Origin: Actinomycetota bacterium
GTDB lineage: Bacteria > Actinomycetota > Thermoleophilia > Solirubrobacterales > Solirubrobacteraceae
Direction of reading: 5' to 3'
Assembly: GCA_005788585.1 (NCBI GenBank)
Contig: SYBY01000328.1
Coordinates: 1 to 5,662 of the forward strand
Length of the DNA: 5,662 nucleotides
Below, piece after piece: positions 1 through 5,570 of the stretch. The notes under the pieces were generated by a model. It did no database searches. It saw nothing but the letters and a program-made list of their open reading frames with translations, and was not told the DNA's origin. The stretch's first letter is position 1, and each line of letters begins with the position of its first letter. The position numbers were made by a program, and so were the translations under genes.

Positions 1-1432
1 CGAGCGCGAGTGGGAGGGCCCCCGCGAAGAGTGCGGTGTCTTCGGCATCTACGCGCCTGACCCGCAGCACGAGGTCTCCAAGCTGTCGTACTACGCCCTG
101 TTCTCCCTCCAGCACCGGGGGCAGGAGTCGGCGGGCATCGCCGCCGCCAATGTGGGCGGGCACATCATGACCCTGCGCGAGCTGGGGCTCGTCAGCCAGG
201 TCTTCGACGAGCAGAAGCTTCGCGCGCTGGGCGGCGAGATGGCGCTCGGCCACGTGCGCTACTCGACCACCGGCTCAAACGCATGGGAGAACGCCCAGCC
301 GGTGCACCGCTCCGATCGCCGCGAGCTCGCGCTGGCCCACAACGGCAATCTCATCAACGCCGTCGAGCTGCACTCCAAGCTCCGCGAGCAGGGCCTGTCG
401 TTCCGCTCGACGTCGGACTCGGAGATCATCGCGGCGCTCATCGCGAGTCATCCCGCGGACACGGTCGAGGACGCCGTCGCCGCGGTCATGCACGACCTCG
501 AGGGCGCGTACTCCACAGTGATCATGACCAAGGACCGCGTGGTCGCCTTCCGCGATCCGGCCGGTCTGCGCCCGCTGTGCATCGGCATGCTCGGCGACCG
601 CTACTGCGTCGCGAGCGAGTCGTGCGCGTTCGACATCATCGGCGCGACCTACCTGCGCGACGTCGCACCCGGCGAGCTGGTGAGCATCTCCGAGAAGGGC
701 CTGCAGGTGCGCCAGGCCGTCACGTCGGAGCGCGAGGCCTTCTGCGTCTTCGAGCACATCTACTTCGCGCGGCCCGACAGCATCATGAACGGCCAGCGCC
801 TGCAGGCCAGCCGCGGCCGCATGGGCGAGATCCTCGCTCGCGAGGCGCCCGCCGATCGCGCCGATCTCGTCATCGCCGTCCCTGACTCCGGCAACGCCGC
901 CGCGCGCGGGTTCGCCCGGGCGTCGGGCCTGCCCCACGACGACGCGCTCATCAAGAACCGCTACGTCGCCCGCACGTTCATCCAGCCGGGCCAGGAGCTG
1001 CGCAAGCACGGCCTGCGGCTGAAGTTCAACCCGCTGCCGGAGATCGTCGCCGGCAAGTCGCTCGTCGTGGTCGACGACTCGATCGTGCGCGGCAACACCA
1101 CGCGGCAGATCGTCCAGATGCTCCGCGACGCCGGGGCGCGCGAGGTGCACATGCGCATCAGCGCGCCGCCGCTGCGCCACCCGTGCCACTACGGCGTGGA
1201 CATGTCGACGCGCGAGGAGATGGTCGCGCACGAGCGCACCGTCGAGGAGATCTCCGCGGAACTGGGCTGCGACTCACTCGCGTACCTCTCGCTCGAGGGC
1301 GTCTACGAGGCGATCAGGGGCGAGCGCGCCAAGCACTGCGACGCCTGCTTCACCGGCGACTATCCGCTCGCCGGCACGGACGGCCACGAGGGCAAGTACG
1401 CCCTGGAGCTTCCGGTCGTCACCCAGGCGTGA
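1..1432 (+). CDS. purF: Amidophosphoribosyltransferase PurF (5' partial)
   Basis: Catalyses the committed first step of de novo purine synthesis in the cytoplasm: PRPP plus glutamine gives 5-phosphoribosylamine. The first complete codon is at 2; the true start lies a few codons upstream, since no in-frame start precedes the catalytic cysteine. 476 residues are visible. The context EECGVFGI places the N-terminal nucleophile Cys at 32-34, preceded by a short propeptide as in the Bacillus-type enzyme. The Ntn glutaminase half includes RYSTTG and AHNGNL. The phosphoribosyltransferase half carries the PRPP loop VVVDDSIVRGNTT (about 1064-1102). Four cysteines (743-745, 1184-1186, 1337-1339, 1346-1348; contexts CVFEHIYFARPDS, RHPCHYG, HCDACFTG) match the 4Fe-4S ligands of the B. 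subtilis enzyme, so this is the iron-sulfur, propeptide-processed class. The stop codon overlaps the GTG of the next gene. PurM, a common downstream neighbour, is not here. Identification is secure. Confidence 0.98.
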   Translation, partial: EREWEGPREECGVFGIYAPDPQHEVSKLSYYALFSLQHRGQESAGIAAANVGGHIMTLRELGLVSQVFDEQKLRALGGEMALGHVRYSTTGSNAWENAQPVHRSDRRELALAHNGNLINAVELHSKLREQGLSFRSTSDSEIIAALIASHPADTVEDAVAAVMHDLEGAYSTVIMTKDRVVAFRDPAGLRPLCIGMLGDRYCVASESCAFDIIGATYLRDVAPGELVSISEKGLQVRQAVTSEREAFCVFEHIYFARPDSIMNGQRLQASRGRMGEILAREAPADRADLVIAVPDSGNAAARGFARASGLPHDDALIKNRYVARTFIQPGQELRKHGLRLKFNPLPEIVAGKSLVVVDDSIVRGNTTRQIVQMLRDAGAREVHMRISAPPLRHPCHYGVDMSTREEMVAHERTVEEISAELGCDSLAYLSLEGVYEAIRGERAKHCDACFTGDYPLAGTDGHEGKYALELPVVTQA

Positions 1433-2199
1433 CGGCGGTCCCGGACGCTGAGCTCGAGCGTCGTCGCCAGGCCGGTGCCGGCGCGTTCTGGACCACGCTG
1501 ACCGCGGGCGCGGACGACGCCCACGTGCTGCAGCGCGATGGCGGTGTCGTCGCCGCGGTGCTGCCTCGCAGCCCCAACCGCTCCGTGTTCAACTGCGTCT
1601 TCTACGAGGACGGCGCGGCGCTGCTGGCAGTCCGTGACGAGCTCGAGCGCGTGTACCGCGACACGGGGGTCGCCGCCTGGACGGTGTGGGTGCTCGATGG
1701 CGACACCGCGACCGCCGAGGCGCTCGCCGCCGCCGGACACGTCCTGGATGCGGACCCGGCGGCGATGGGCGGCGTCCTCGCCGAGATGGACCTCGAGCCG
1801 CGAGGCGGCGTCGAGGTCGTGCGCAGCGAGGACTGGGCCGCGATGGCCCGCCTGAACGCCGCCGCGTACGGCACGCCTGAGGAGGACTGGCTGGCGGCGC
1901 TCGGCGACCAGACCGCTGCGCTGGGGGCGCTGTACGCCGTCGGAGCGCCCGCCGACCCGGACTGCTGTGCGTTCATCAGCACCCATGAGGGCAACGCCGA
2001 GGTCTGCTTCGTCGCGACGCGCGAGGCCGCGCGCGGGCGCGGGTACGCCTCCGAGCTGCTGCGCCAGGCCTTGCGTGACGCGATGGCCGCCGGCTGCGAC
2101 ACCACGACGCTCGAGGCGACGAAGCTCGGGCAGCCGGTGTACGAGCGCATGGGGTTCCGGGTGCTGGGCGAACTGCAGATGTGGGAGCGCCGGCTTTAG
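1429..2199 (+). CDS. GNAT-family N-acetyltransferase
   Basis: Predicted 256-residue acetyl-CoA-dependent acetyltransferase; the substrate cannot be told from sequence. The C-terminal half is a recognisable GNAT fold: a strand ending VCFVATREA, then the acetyl-CoA pyrophosphate loop ARGRGYASELL (about residues 201-211), then a helix and the late motif QPVYERMGF (235-243). The N-terminal half (about 1-120), with NRSVFNCVFYED and VAAWTVWVLDGD, looks like a degenerate second GNAT-like or accessory domain, as seen in bacterial two-domain GNATs; that is inference. I chose the GTG at 1429 because it sits in the GTGA overlap with the purF stop, and the reading frame upstream of it is only an antiphase shadow inside purF. 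No strong Shine-Dalgarno site is visible, so it is probably translated by coupling to purF. Its tie to purine metabolism is positional only. Confidence 0.85.
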   Translation: MTAVPDAELERRRQAGAGAFWTTLTAGADDAHVLQRDGGVVAAVLPRSPNRSVFNCVFYEDGAALLAVRDELERVYRDTGVAAWTVWVLDGDTATAEALAAAGHVLDADPAAMGGVLAEMDLEPRGGVEVVRSEDWAAMARLNAAAYGTPEEDWLAALGDQTAALGALYAVGAPADPDCCAFISTHEGNAEVCFVATREAARGRGYASELLRQALRDAMAAGCDTTTLEATKLGQPVYERMGFRVLGELQMWERRL

Positions 2200-2214
2200 C
2201 GGGCCGTGAGCCGA

Positions 2215-2253
2215 TCCTCAGCGTGGCCTCAGGCACGAGGCGCATCCTGAGGA
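2215..2253 (+). promoter_or_regulatory. Inverted-repeat region before the kinase gene
   Basis: The 55-base gap between the acetyltransferase stop and the kinase start holds two CCTCAG copies 11 bases apart (2216-2221 and 2227-2232). Both can pair with CTGAGG at 2247-2252, just before the ATG. The pairings are TCCTCAG (2215-2221) with CTGAGGA (2247-2253), and CCTCAGG (2227-2233) with CCTGAGG (2246-2252). The two hairpins are mutually exclusive in RNA and either would bury the bases next to the start codon. An operator or a translation-control hairpin is possible. The repeats are seen directly; the function is inferred. Confidence 0.3.
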
Positions 2254-2254
2254 C

Positions 2255-2779
2255 ATGGAGCTCACGTTTCCCGATCGCGCGGTGGTGGTCGTCGCAGGTC
2301 TCCCCGGTGCCGGCAAGTCGACGCTGATCCGCCGCGCGGTGGATCGCGACCGCGTCACCGTCGTCGACACCGACGACGCCCGGGCGCGCGGCCGTGGCGG
2401 GCGCGGGCTCTACCTCCGCCACTACGCCCGCATCGCCGGCGCGGTCCTGGGCGGGCGACCGGCGGTCATCCACACCCGTGGGACCCGCGCCCCGGCGCGA
2501 CGGCTCATCCGGCTCCTCGCCGCGCTGCGCGGCCGTCCCGCGTTCCTCGTCCTCGTCGACGCGCCTCGGACGGTCGCCGAGGCGGGCCAGCGCGAGCGGG
2601 GCCGGACGGTGTCTCAGAAGACGATGGACGCCGAGTGGCGCCGGTGGCGGCGACTGCTGATCCGGGGCGTCGGTGGCGAACGGTGGCACGGCGTCGACGT
2701 GCTCGACCGCGACGGGGCCGCGACCGTGTCGGCCGTCGCATTCACGCGGGCGGCGCCGATGGCGCTCGTCGTGGCCTGA
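2255..2779 (+). CDS. Small P-loop (AAA_33/Pnkp-like) kinase or NTP-binding protein
   Basis: A 174-residue predicted NTP-binding protein, probably a small kinase; substrate unknown. Walker A is GLPGAGKST at residues 15-23, directly after the first beta strand (VVVVA). An acidic motif VVDTDDAR (36-43) follows where Pnkp-like kinases carry their substrate-activating aspartate. A strand FLVLVDAP (97-104) precedes an arginine-rich lid-like helix QRERGRT, then MDAEWRRW (112-131), as in the AAA_33/zeta-toxin-like/polynucleotide-kinase superfamily. There is no classic DExx Walker B. The ATG at 2255 is the first start after the in-frame TGA at 2207-2209. GAGGA lies only one base before it, too close to be a normal ribosome site, and GAGG at 2237-2240 is 14 bases away, so initiation is probably weak, structured or leaderless. 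No partner antitoxin gene adjoins it, so I do not call it a toxin. The sequence is Arg- and Ala-rich, and the last ~25 residues match nothing I know. Confidence 0.72.
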   Translation: MELTFPDRAVVVVAGLPGAGKSTLIRRAVDRDRVTVVDTDDARARGRGGRGLYLRHYARIAGAVLGGRPAVIHTRGTRAPARRLIRLLAALRGRPAFLVLVDAPRTVAEAGQRERGRTVSQKTMDAEWRRWRRLLIRGVGGERWHGVDVLDRDGAATVSAVAFTRAAPMALVVA

Positions 2780-2798
2780 GGCGCAGCGCCCGGGCGCC
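2780..2798 (+). terminator. Possible weak hairpin after the kinase gene
   Basis: Immediately after the kinase stop, GGCGC (2780-2784) can pair with GCGCC (2794-2798) around a 9-base loop. The same stretch contains a perfect 12-base palindrome GCGCCCGGGCGC (2786-2797). No T-run follows. It could be a weak actinobacterial-type terminator, but in DNA this GC-rich such short palindromes arise easily. Confidence 0.2.
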
Positions 2799-2805
2799 GA
2801 CTCAT

Positions 2806-2830
2806 GGTTCGGTCGCATCGAATCCGGGGA
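2806..2830 (+). promoter_or_regulatory. Possible stress-sigma (SigB/SigF-type) promoter for csbD
   Basis: GGTTC (2806-2810), a 15-base spacer and GGGGA (2826-2830) resemble the actinobacterial SigB/SigF-type promoter pattern GGTTT-N15-17-GGGTA, with one mismatch in each box. The expected transcript start would be near 2837, about 35 bases before the csbD start. CsbD was first described as a sigma-B-controlled general stress protein in Bacillus, so the position makes sense. The match is short and unproven. Confidence 0.3.
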
Positions 2831-2833
2831 GTC

Positions 2834-2853
2834 TGAGGACAGGACGTTCCTCA
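2834..2853 (+). repeat. TGAGGA/TCCTCA inverted repeat upstream of csbD
   Basis: A perfect 6-base inverted repeat, TGAGGA (2834-2839) and TCCTCA (2848-2853), is separated by 8 bases. It lies between the candidate promoter and the csbD ribosome site, so it would be at the transcript start or in the 5' leader. It uses the same TGAGGA/TCCTCA sequence as the inverted repeats in front of the kinase gene, which suggests a shared operator. The function is inferred. Confidence 0.3.
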
Positions 2854-2858
2854 CGACC

Positions 2859-2864
2859 AAGGAG
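2859..2864 (+). promoter_or_regulatory. Strong ribosome binding site of csbD
   Basis: AAGGAG ends 8 bases before the csbD ATG at 2873. It is one of only two strong Shine-Dalgarno sites seen in the window; the other precedes purN. It fixes the start of this very short gene and argues that it is a real, well-translated gene. Confidence 0.75.
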
Positions 2865-2872
2865 TCACCGAG

Positions 2873-3037
2873 ATGCCGAACACCGACGAGAGCAAGGGCC
2901 GCGTCAAGGAAGCCGCCGGCGCACTGACGGGCGACGACGACCTCAAGAACGAGGGCAAGGTCGACCAGGGCTCCGGCAAGGTCAAGGAGACGCTGGACAA
3001 GGCCACCGACAAGGTCAAGGACGTCCTGCGCAAGTAG
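2873..3037 (+). CDS. csbD: CsbD-family stress protein
   Basis: A 54-residue, highly charged, Lys/Asp/Gly-rich protein of the CsbD family (relatives: B. subtilis CsbD, E. coli YjbJ). These are abundant small proteins of general stress and stationary phase whose molecular function is unknown. The family signature is visible: an N-terminal DESKGRVKEAAGALTGDDDL (residues 5-24), then a repeat-like lysine pattern with NEGKVDQGSGKVKE (26-39) and a helical tail ending DKVKDVLRK. There is no cysteine, tryptophan, signal peptide or membrane segment, so it should be cytosolic, soluble and probably helical. Length is within the usual 50-70 residues. The start is supported by AAGGAG 8 bases upstream. It stands alone, with gaps of 93 and 86 bases on either side, a candidate stress promoter before it and a strong palindrome after it. 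It is therefore probably its own transcription unit within the purine cluster. Confidence 0.9.
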   Translation: MPNTDESKGRVKEAAGALTGDDDLKNEGKVDQGSGKVKETLDKATDKVKDVLRK

Positions 3038-3078
3038 CGCACGCACGTCTTCGCAGAGCCTTTGCAGCACCTTTGTGA

Positions 3079-3104
3079 CGGGTCCCGGCGCGCGCCGGGA
3101 CCCG
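3079..3104 (+). terminator. 26-base perfect palindrome, probable csbD terminator
   Basis: Left arm CGGGTCCCGGCGC (3079-3091) is exactly complementary to right arm GCGCCGGGACCCG (3092-3104). As RNA it folds to a stem of about 11 pairs with a 4-base loop. It lies 41 bases after the csbD stop and 19 bases before the recQ ATG. No T-run follows, which is common for hairpin terminators in high-GC actinobacteria. An 8-base palindrome CGCTAGCG (3105-3112) follows immediately. An operator for recQ is the alternative reading, since the palindrome sits where a recQ promoter should be. Confidence 0.5.
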
Positions 3105-3123
3105 CGCTAGCGTTCGGTCCCTG

Positions 3124-4938
3124 ATGGATCCCCGCGTCGCCCTCCGGGCGCATTTCGGTTTCGACGAGTTCCGCCCCGGCCAGGAGGCTGCAGTCACTGC
3201 GGCCCTCGACGGCCGCGACGTCCTCGTGGTCATGCCGACGGGCGCGGGCAAGTCGCTCTGCTACCAGCTGCCCGCGTTGTGCCGGGACGACCTCACACTC
3301 GTGGTCTCGCCGCTGGTGGCGCTCATGCAGGATCAGGTCGAGGCGCTCGAGCGCATCGCGCCGGGCAAGGTCGGGCTGGTGAACGCGCAGGCCGACGCCG
3401 CGACGAATCGCGCGACGCTCGACGCGGCGGTGCGCGGTGATCTGCGCATGCTGTACGTCGCGCCGGAGCGGTTCTCGTCCCGGCCGTTCCTCGACGCGAT
3501 GAAGGAGACGAAGGTCGGGCTGTTCGTCGTCGACGAGGCGCACTGCGTCTCGCAGTGGGGCCACGACTTCCGCCCCGACTACTTCCGCCTGGCCGATGCC
3601 GCGCGCTGGCTCGAGGCCGACGCGATCGTGGCGTCCACCGCGACGGCCACGCCCGAGGTGGCGAAGGACATCCAGGAGCGGCTGGGGCTGCAGGACCCGG
3701 CGCTGGTCTCGACCGGATTCGACCGGCCGAACCTGTCGTTCGGCATCGTGCGGTGCGGGACGACCAAGGACAAGGAGCGGCGGATCCTCGCCGCGCTGTC
3801 CGGCGACGGGGCGACCCCGGCCATCGTCTACGCGGGGACGCGCAAGAACACCGACCAGCTCGCGGCGTCCCTTGACGCGGCGTTGGGTGTCCGGGTCGAG
3901 CCGTACCACGCGGGGCTGGACCGGGACACGCGCGCGGAGGTCCAGCGCCGGTTCATGTCGGGCGAGACCGACGTGGTCGTCGCGACGAACGCCTTCGGCA
4001 TGGGCGTGGACAAGGCCGACGTGCGGACGGTCTGCCATGCCTCGGTCCCCGCGTCCGTCGAGGCCTGGTACCAGGAGGCCGGCCGTGCGGGTCGCGACGG
4101 CGCGCCGGGCAGGGCGCTGCTCTTCGCCGAGGCGAAGGACAAGAGCCTGCACGTGTTCTTCATCGGCCGCGCCGAGGTCGAGGACGCGCAGATCGACGCC
4201 GTCGCCCACCGGTTGTTCGCCCGGGCCGACGGCAACCGCTACGACCTCGGGGTCGACGAGCTCGGCTACCTCGTGAGCGAGGACACCGGCAAGGACGACG
4301 GTGCGGATCGGGTGCGGGCGATCGTCGGACACCTCGCCCGCGCGGGGGTCCTGCGGCCGGCGCCGTCGACGCCCGACCGGCTGCGCGGACGCCTGGAAGC
4401 GCCGTACGACGGGCGCGCGCGGGCGCTGTGCCGGCGGTCGGCCGGGGAGGCGCAGAAGGCGCGGTGGACGCAGTACCGGGCGGTGTGGGCGCTCGTGGAG
4501 GACCAGGCGTGCCGCCGGGCGGCGCTGCTCAAGCACTTCGGCGACCCCGCCGCGCCCGCCCCGAACCCCGGCGTGCCGTGCTGCGACGTGTGCGATGCCT
4601 CGTGGCTGCCGATGCCCGCGGGCGGGACGAGCAACGGCGCGGGCGCGGTGCGCGGCAGCGGCGTCCCGGGCGACCTCGACGACGCGATCATCTCGCTCGT
4701 GCGCCGGGCCGACCCGGCGGTCGGCCGCACGCGCGCCGTCGAGATCCTGCGAGGCGGGCGCTCGAAGGTCGTGCAGAAGTACTCCTACGACGGCCTGCCT
4801 GAGTACGGCACGTATGACTTCCTGCGCAACGAGGAGGTCCTCGCCCGCGTGGACGCGCTGCTGGAAGGCGGGACGCTGCGGTCGACGGGCGGCGCGTATC
4901 CCAAGTTGCAGGCCGCGCAGGCGGAGGGGCTCTTGTGA
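3124..4938 (+). CDS. recQ: RecQ-family ATP-dependent DNA helicase
   Basis: A 604-residue superfamily 2, 3'-5' DNA helicase for recombination and replication-fork repair. Motifs in order: motif 0 FGFDEFRPGQ (11-20); Walker A MPTGAGKS (37-44); DEAH (137-140) with the RecQ aromatic loop CVSQWGHDFRPDY (141-153); STATAT (171-176); IVYAGTRKNT (234-243); motif V VATNAFGMGVDKADVR (286-301); motif VI QEAGRAGRDG (317-326). Zinc-domain cysteines are C463 (in CRR), C486, C487 and C490. An RQC-like winged helix follows a Gly/Ser/Ala linker (about 500-514), with GRTRAVEILRGG and a YSYDGLPEYG region to the C-terminus. About 137 residues separate motif VI from the first zinc cysteine, much more than in E. 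coli RecQ, and no HRDC domain is visible. ATG 3124 is the first usable start after the in-frame TGA at 3076-3078. There is no Shine-Dalgarno site, so it may be leaderless or nearly so. The stop overlaps the purN start. Confidence 0.95.
   Translation: MDPRVALRAHFGFDEFRPGQEAAVTAALDGRDVLVVMPTGAGKSLCYQLPALCRDDLTLVVSPLVALMQDQVEALERIAPGKVGLVNAQADAATNRATLDAAVRGDLRMLYVAPERFSSRPFLDAMKETKVGLFVVDEAHCVSQWGHDFRPDYFRLADAARWLEADAIVASTATATPEVAKDIQERLGLQDPALVSTGFDRPNLSFGIVRCGTTKDKERRILAALSGDGATPAIVYAGTRKNTDQLAASLDAALGVRVEPYHAGLDRDTRAEVQRRFMSGETDVVVATNAFGMGVDKADVRTVCHASVPASVEAWYQEAGRAGRDGAPGRALLFAEAKDKSLHVFFIGRAEVEDAQIDAVAHRLFARADGNRYDLGVDELGYLVSEDTGKDDGADRVRAIVGHLARAGVLRPAPSTPDRLRGRLEAPYDGRARALCRRSAGEAQKARWTQYRAVWALVEDQACRRAALLKHFGDPAAPAPNPGVPCCDVCDASWLPMPAGGTSNGAGAVRGSGVPGDLDDAIISLVRRADPAVGRTRAVEILRGGRSKVVQKYSYDGLPEYGTYDFLRNEEVLARVDALLEGGTLRSTGGAYPKLQAAQAEGLL
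4923..4929 (+). promoter_or_regulatory. Ribosome binding site of purN inside recQ
   Basis: GGAGGGG lies in the last codons of recQ, 5 bases before the GTG at 4935. It supports that GTG as the purN start and provides direct translational coupling between recQ and purN. Confidence 0.6.
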
Positions 4939-5570
4939 CGGACCTGCCGCGCATCGTGGTCCTGGCTTCTGGCAGCGGCACGAACCTCCAGGCGCTCATC
5001 GACACGCTGCACGGGCGCGAGGTCGAGATCGTGGGCGTGGGCAGCGACAAGCCGGGCTGCCGTGCGCTCGCCCGTGCCGAGGAGGCGTCGATCCCGACGG
5101 CGACGTTCCCCATCGGCGACTTCCCCGATCGCCCGGCACGCGACGCCGCGATGGCGGCCTGGGCACAGGAGGTCGGCGCGCAGGTCGTCGTGCTCGCGGG
5201 CTACATGGCGCTGCTGACGCCCGAGTTCCTGGACCCGTTCCGCGAGCGGGTGGTCAACGTCCACCCGTCGCTGCTGCCCGCGTTCACGGGCCTGCGGGCC
5301 ATCGAGCAGGCGCTGGCCTACGGCGTGAAGGTCTTCGGCGTCACGGTGCACCTGGTCGACGACGGGGTGGACACGGGGCCGATCCTGCTCCAGGGGGCCG
5401 TGGAGCTCCCGGACGCGACCGATCCGGCCGAGGTGCACGCCGCGCTGCAGCCCGTCGAGCACCGGCTTCTGCCCGAGGCGGTGCGCCTGCTCGTCGCCGG
5501 AGGCTTCGAGCCAGATCCCGGCCACCCGCGCCGGATGCGGCGCACGTCGATATCCTCGCGCGACCGATGA
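4935..5570 (+). CDS. purN: Phosphoribosylglycinamide formyltransferase PurN
   Basis: The third step of de novo purine synthesis: transfers a formyl group from 10-formyltetrahydrofolate to GAR, giving FGAR. 211 residues, close to the family's usual length. GAR-binding loop ASGSGTNLQALID is at 11-23. The catalytic trio of the E. coli enzyme (Asn106, His108, Asp144) aligns with N108 and H110 in VNVHPSLLP and D146 in DDGVDTGPI; H139 matches the other active-site histidine. At the position of E. coli His119 this protein has Arg121 (AFTGLRAIEQAL). The C-terminus after about residue 191 is a basic, Pro/Arg-rich tail of about 20 residues that looks unstructured. GTG 4935 overlaps the recQ stop in GTGA and has GGAGGGG 5 bases upstream. 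The stop overlaps the purH ATG. PurN, rather than the formate-dependent PurT, means the cell uses folate for this step. Confidence 0.97.
   Translation: MTDLPRIVVLASGSGTNLQALIDTLHGREVEIVGVGSDKPGCRALARAEEASIPTATFPIGDFPDRPARDAAMAAWAQEVGAQVVVLAGYMALLTPEFLDPFRERVVNVHPSLLPAFTGLRAIEQALAYGVKVFGVTVHLVDDGVDTGPILLQGAVELPDATDPAEVHAALQPVEHRLLPEAVRLLVAGGFEPDPGHPRRMRRTSISSRDR

Noticed and set aside
152..154. GTG as the start of purF
   Set aside because: The in-frame sequence upstream encodes the catalytic Cys and the conserved EECGVFGI and LQHRGQESAGI stretches, so the gene begins before the window.
275..1231. Long antisense open frame inside purF
   Set aside because: It is the complementary shadow of purF codons and has no domain signal or start context.
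1183..1428. N-terminal extension of the acetyltransferase into purF
   Set aside because: The extension translates to Arg/Gly-rich text out of frame with purF; the GTG at the purF stop gives a normal-sized GNAT.
2255..2779. Zeta-type toxin of a toxin-antitoxin pair
   Set aside because: The P-loop and lid resemble that superfamily, but no small antitoxin gene adjoins it and family-specific residues cannot be confirmed.
1976..3070. Antisense open frame spanning the kinase and csbD genes
   Set aside because: Low-complexity Arg/Ala/Pro content and crosses several convincingly coding + strand genes and gaps.
3108..3113. TAGCGT as a -10 box for a nearly leaderless recQ transcript
   Set aside because: The spacing to the ATG is plausible, but no -35-like box lies 16-18 bases upstream (that region is the GC palindrome), and TANNNT is a weak pattern on its own.
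2851..4536. Long antisense open frame opposite recQ
   Set aside because: Its protein is Arg/Ala/Gly/His-rich with no recognisable domain, and the + strand encodes a full RecQ. Long antisense frames are expected opposite GC-rich genes whose third positions are nearly all G or C.
5551..5556. TATCCT as an internal promoter -10 for purH
   Set aside because: No -35-like sequence at the right distance, and it lies inside purN, where the ATGA overlap already explains purH translation.
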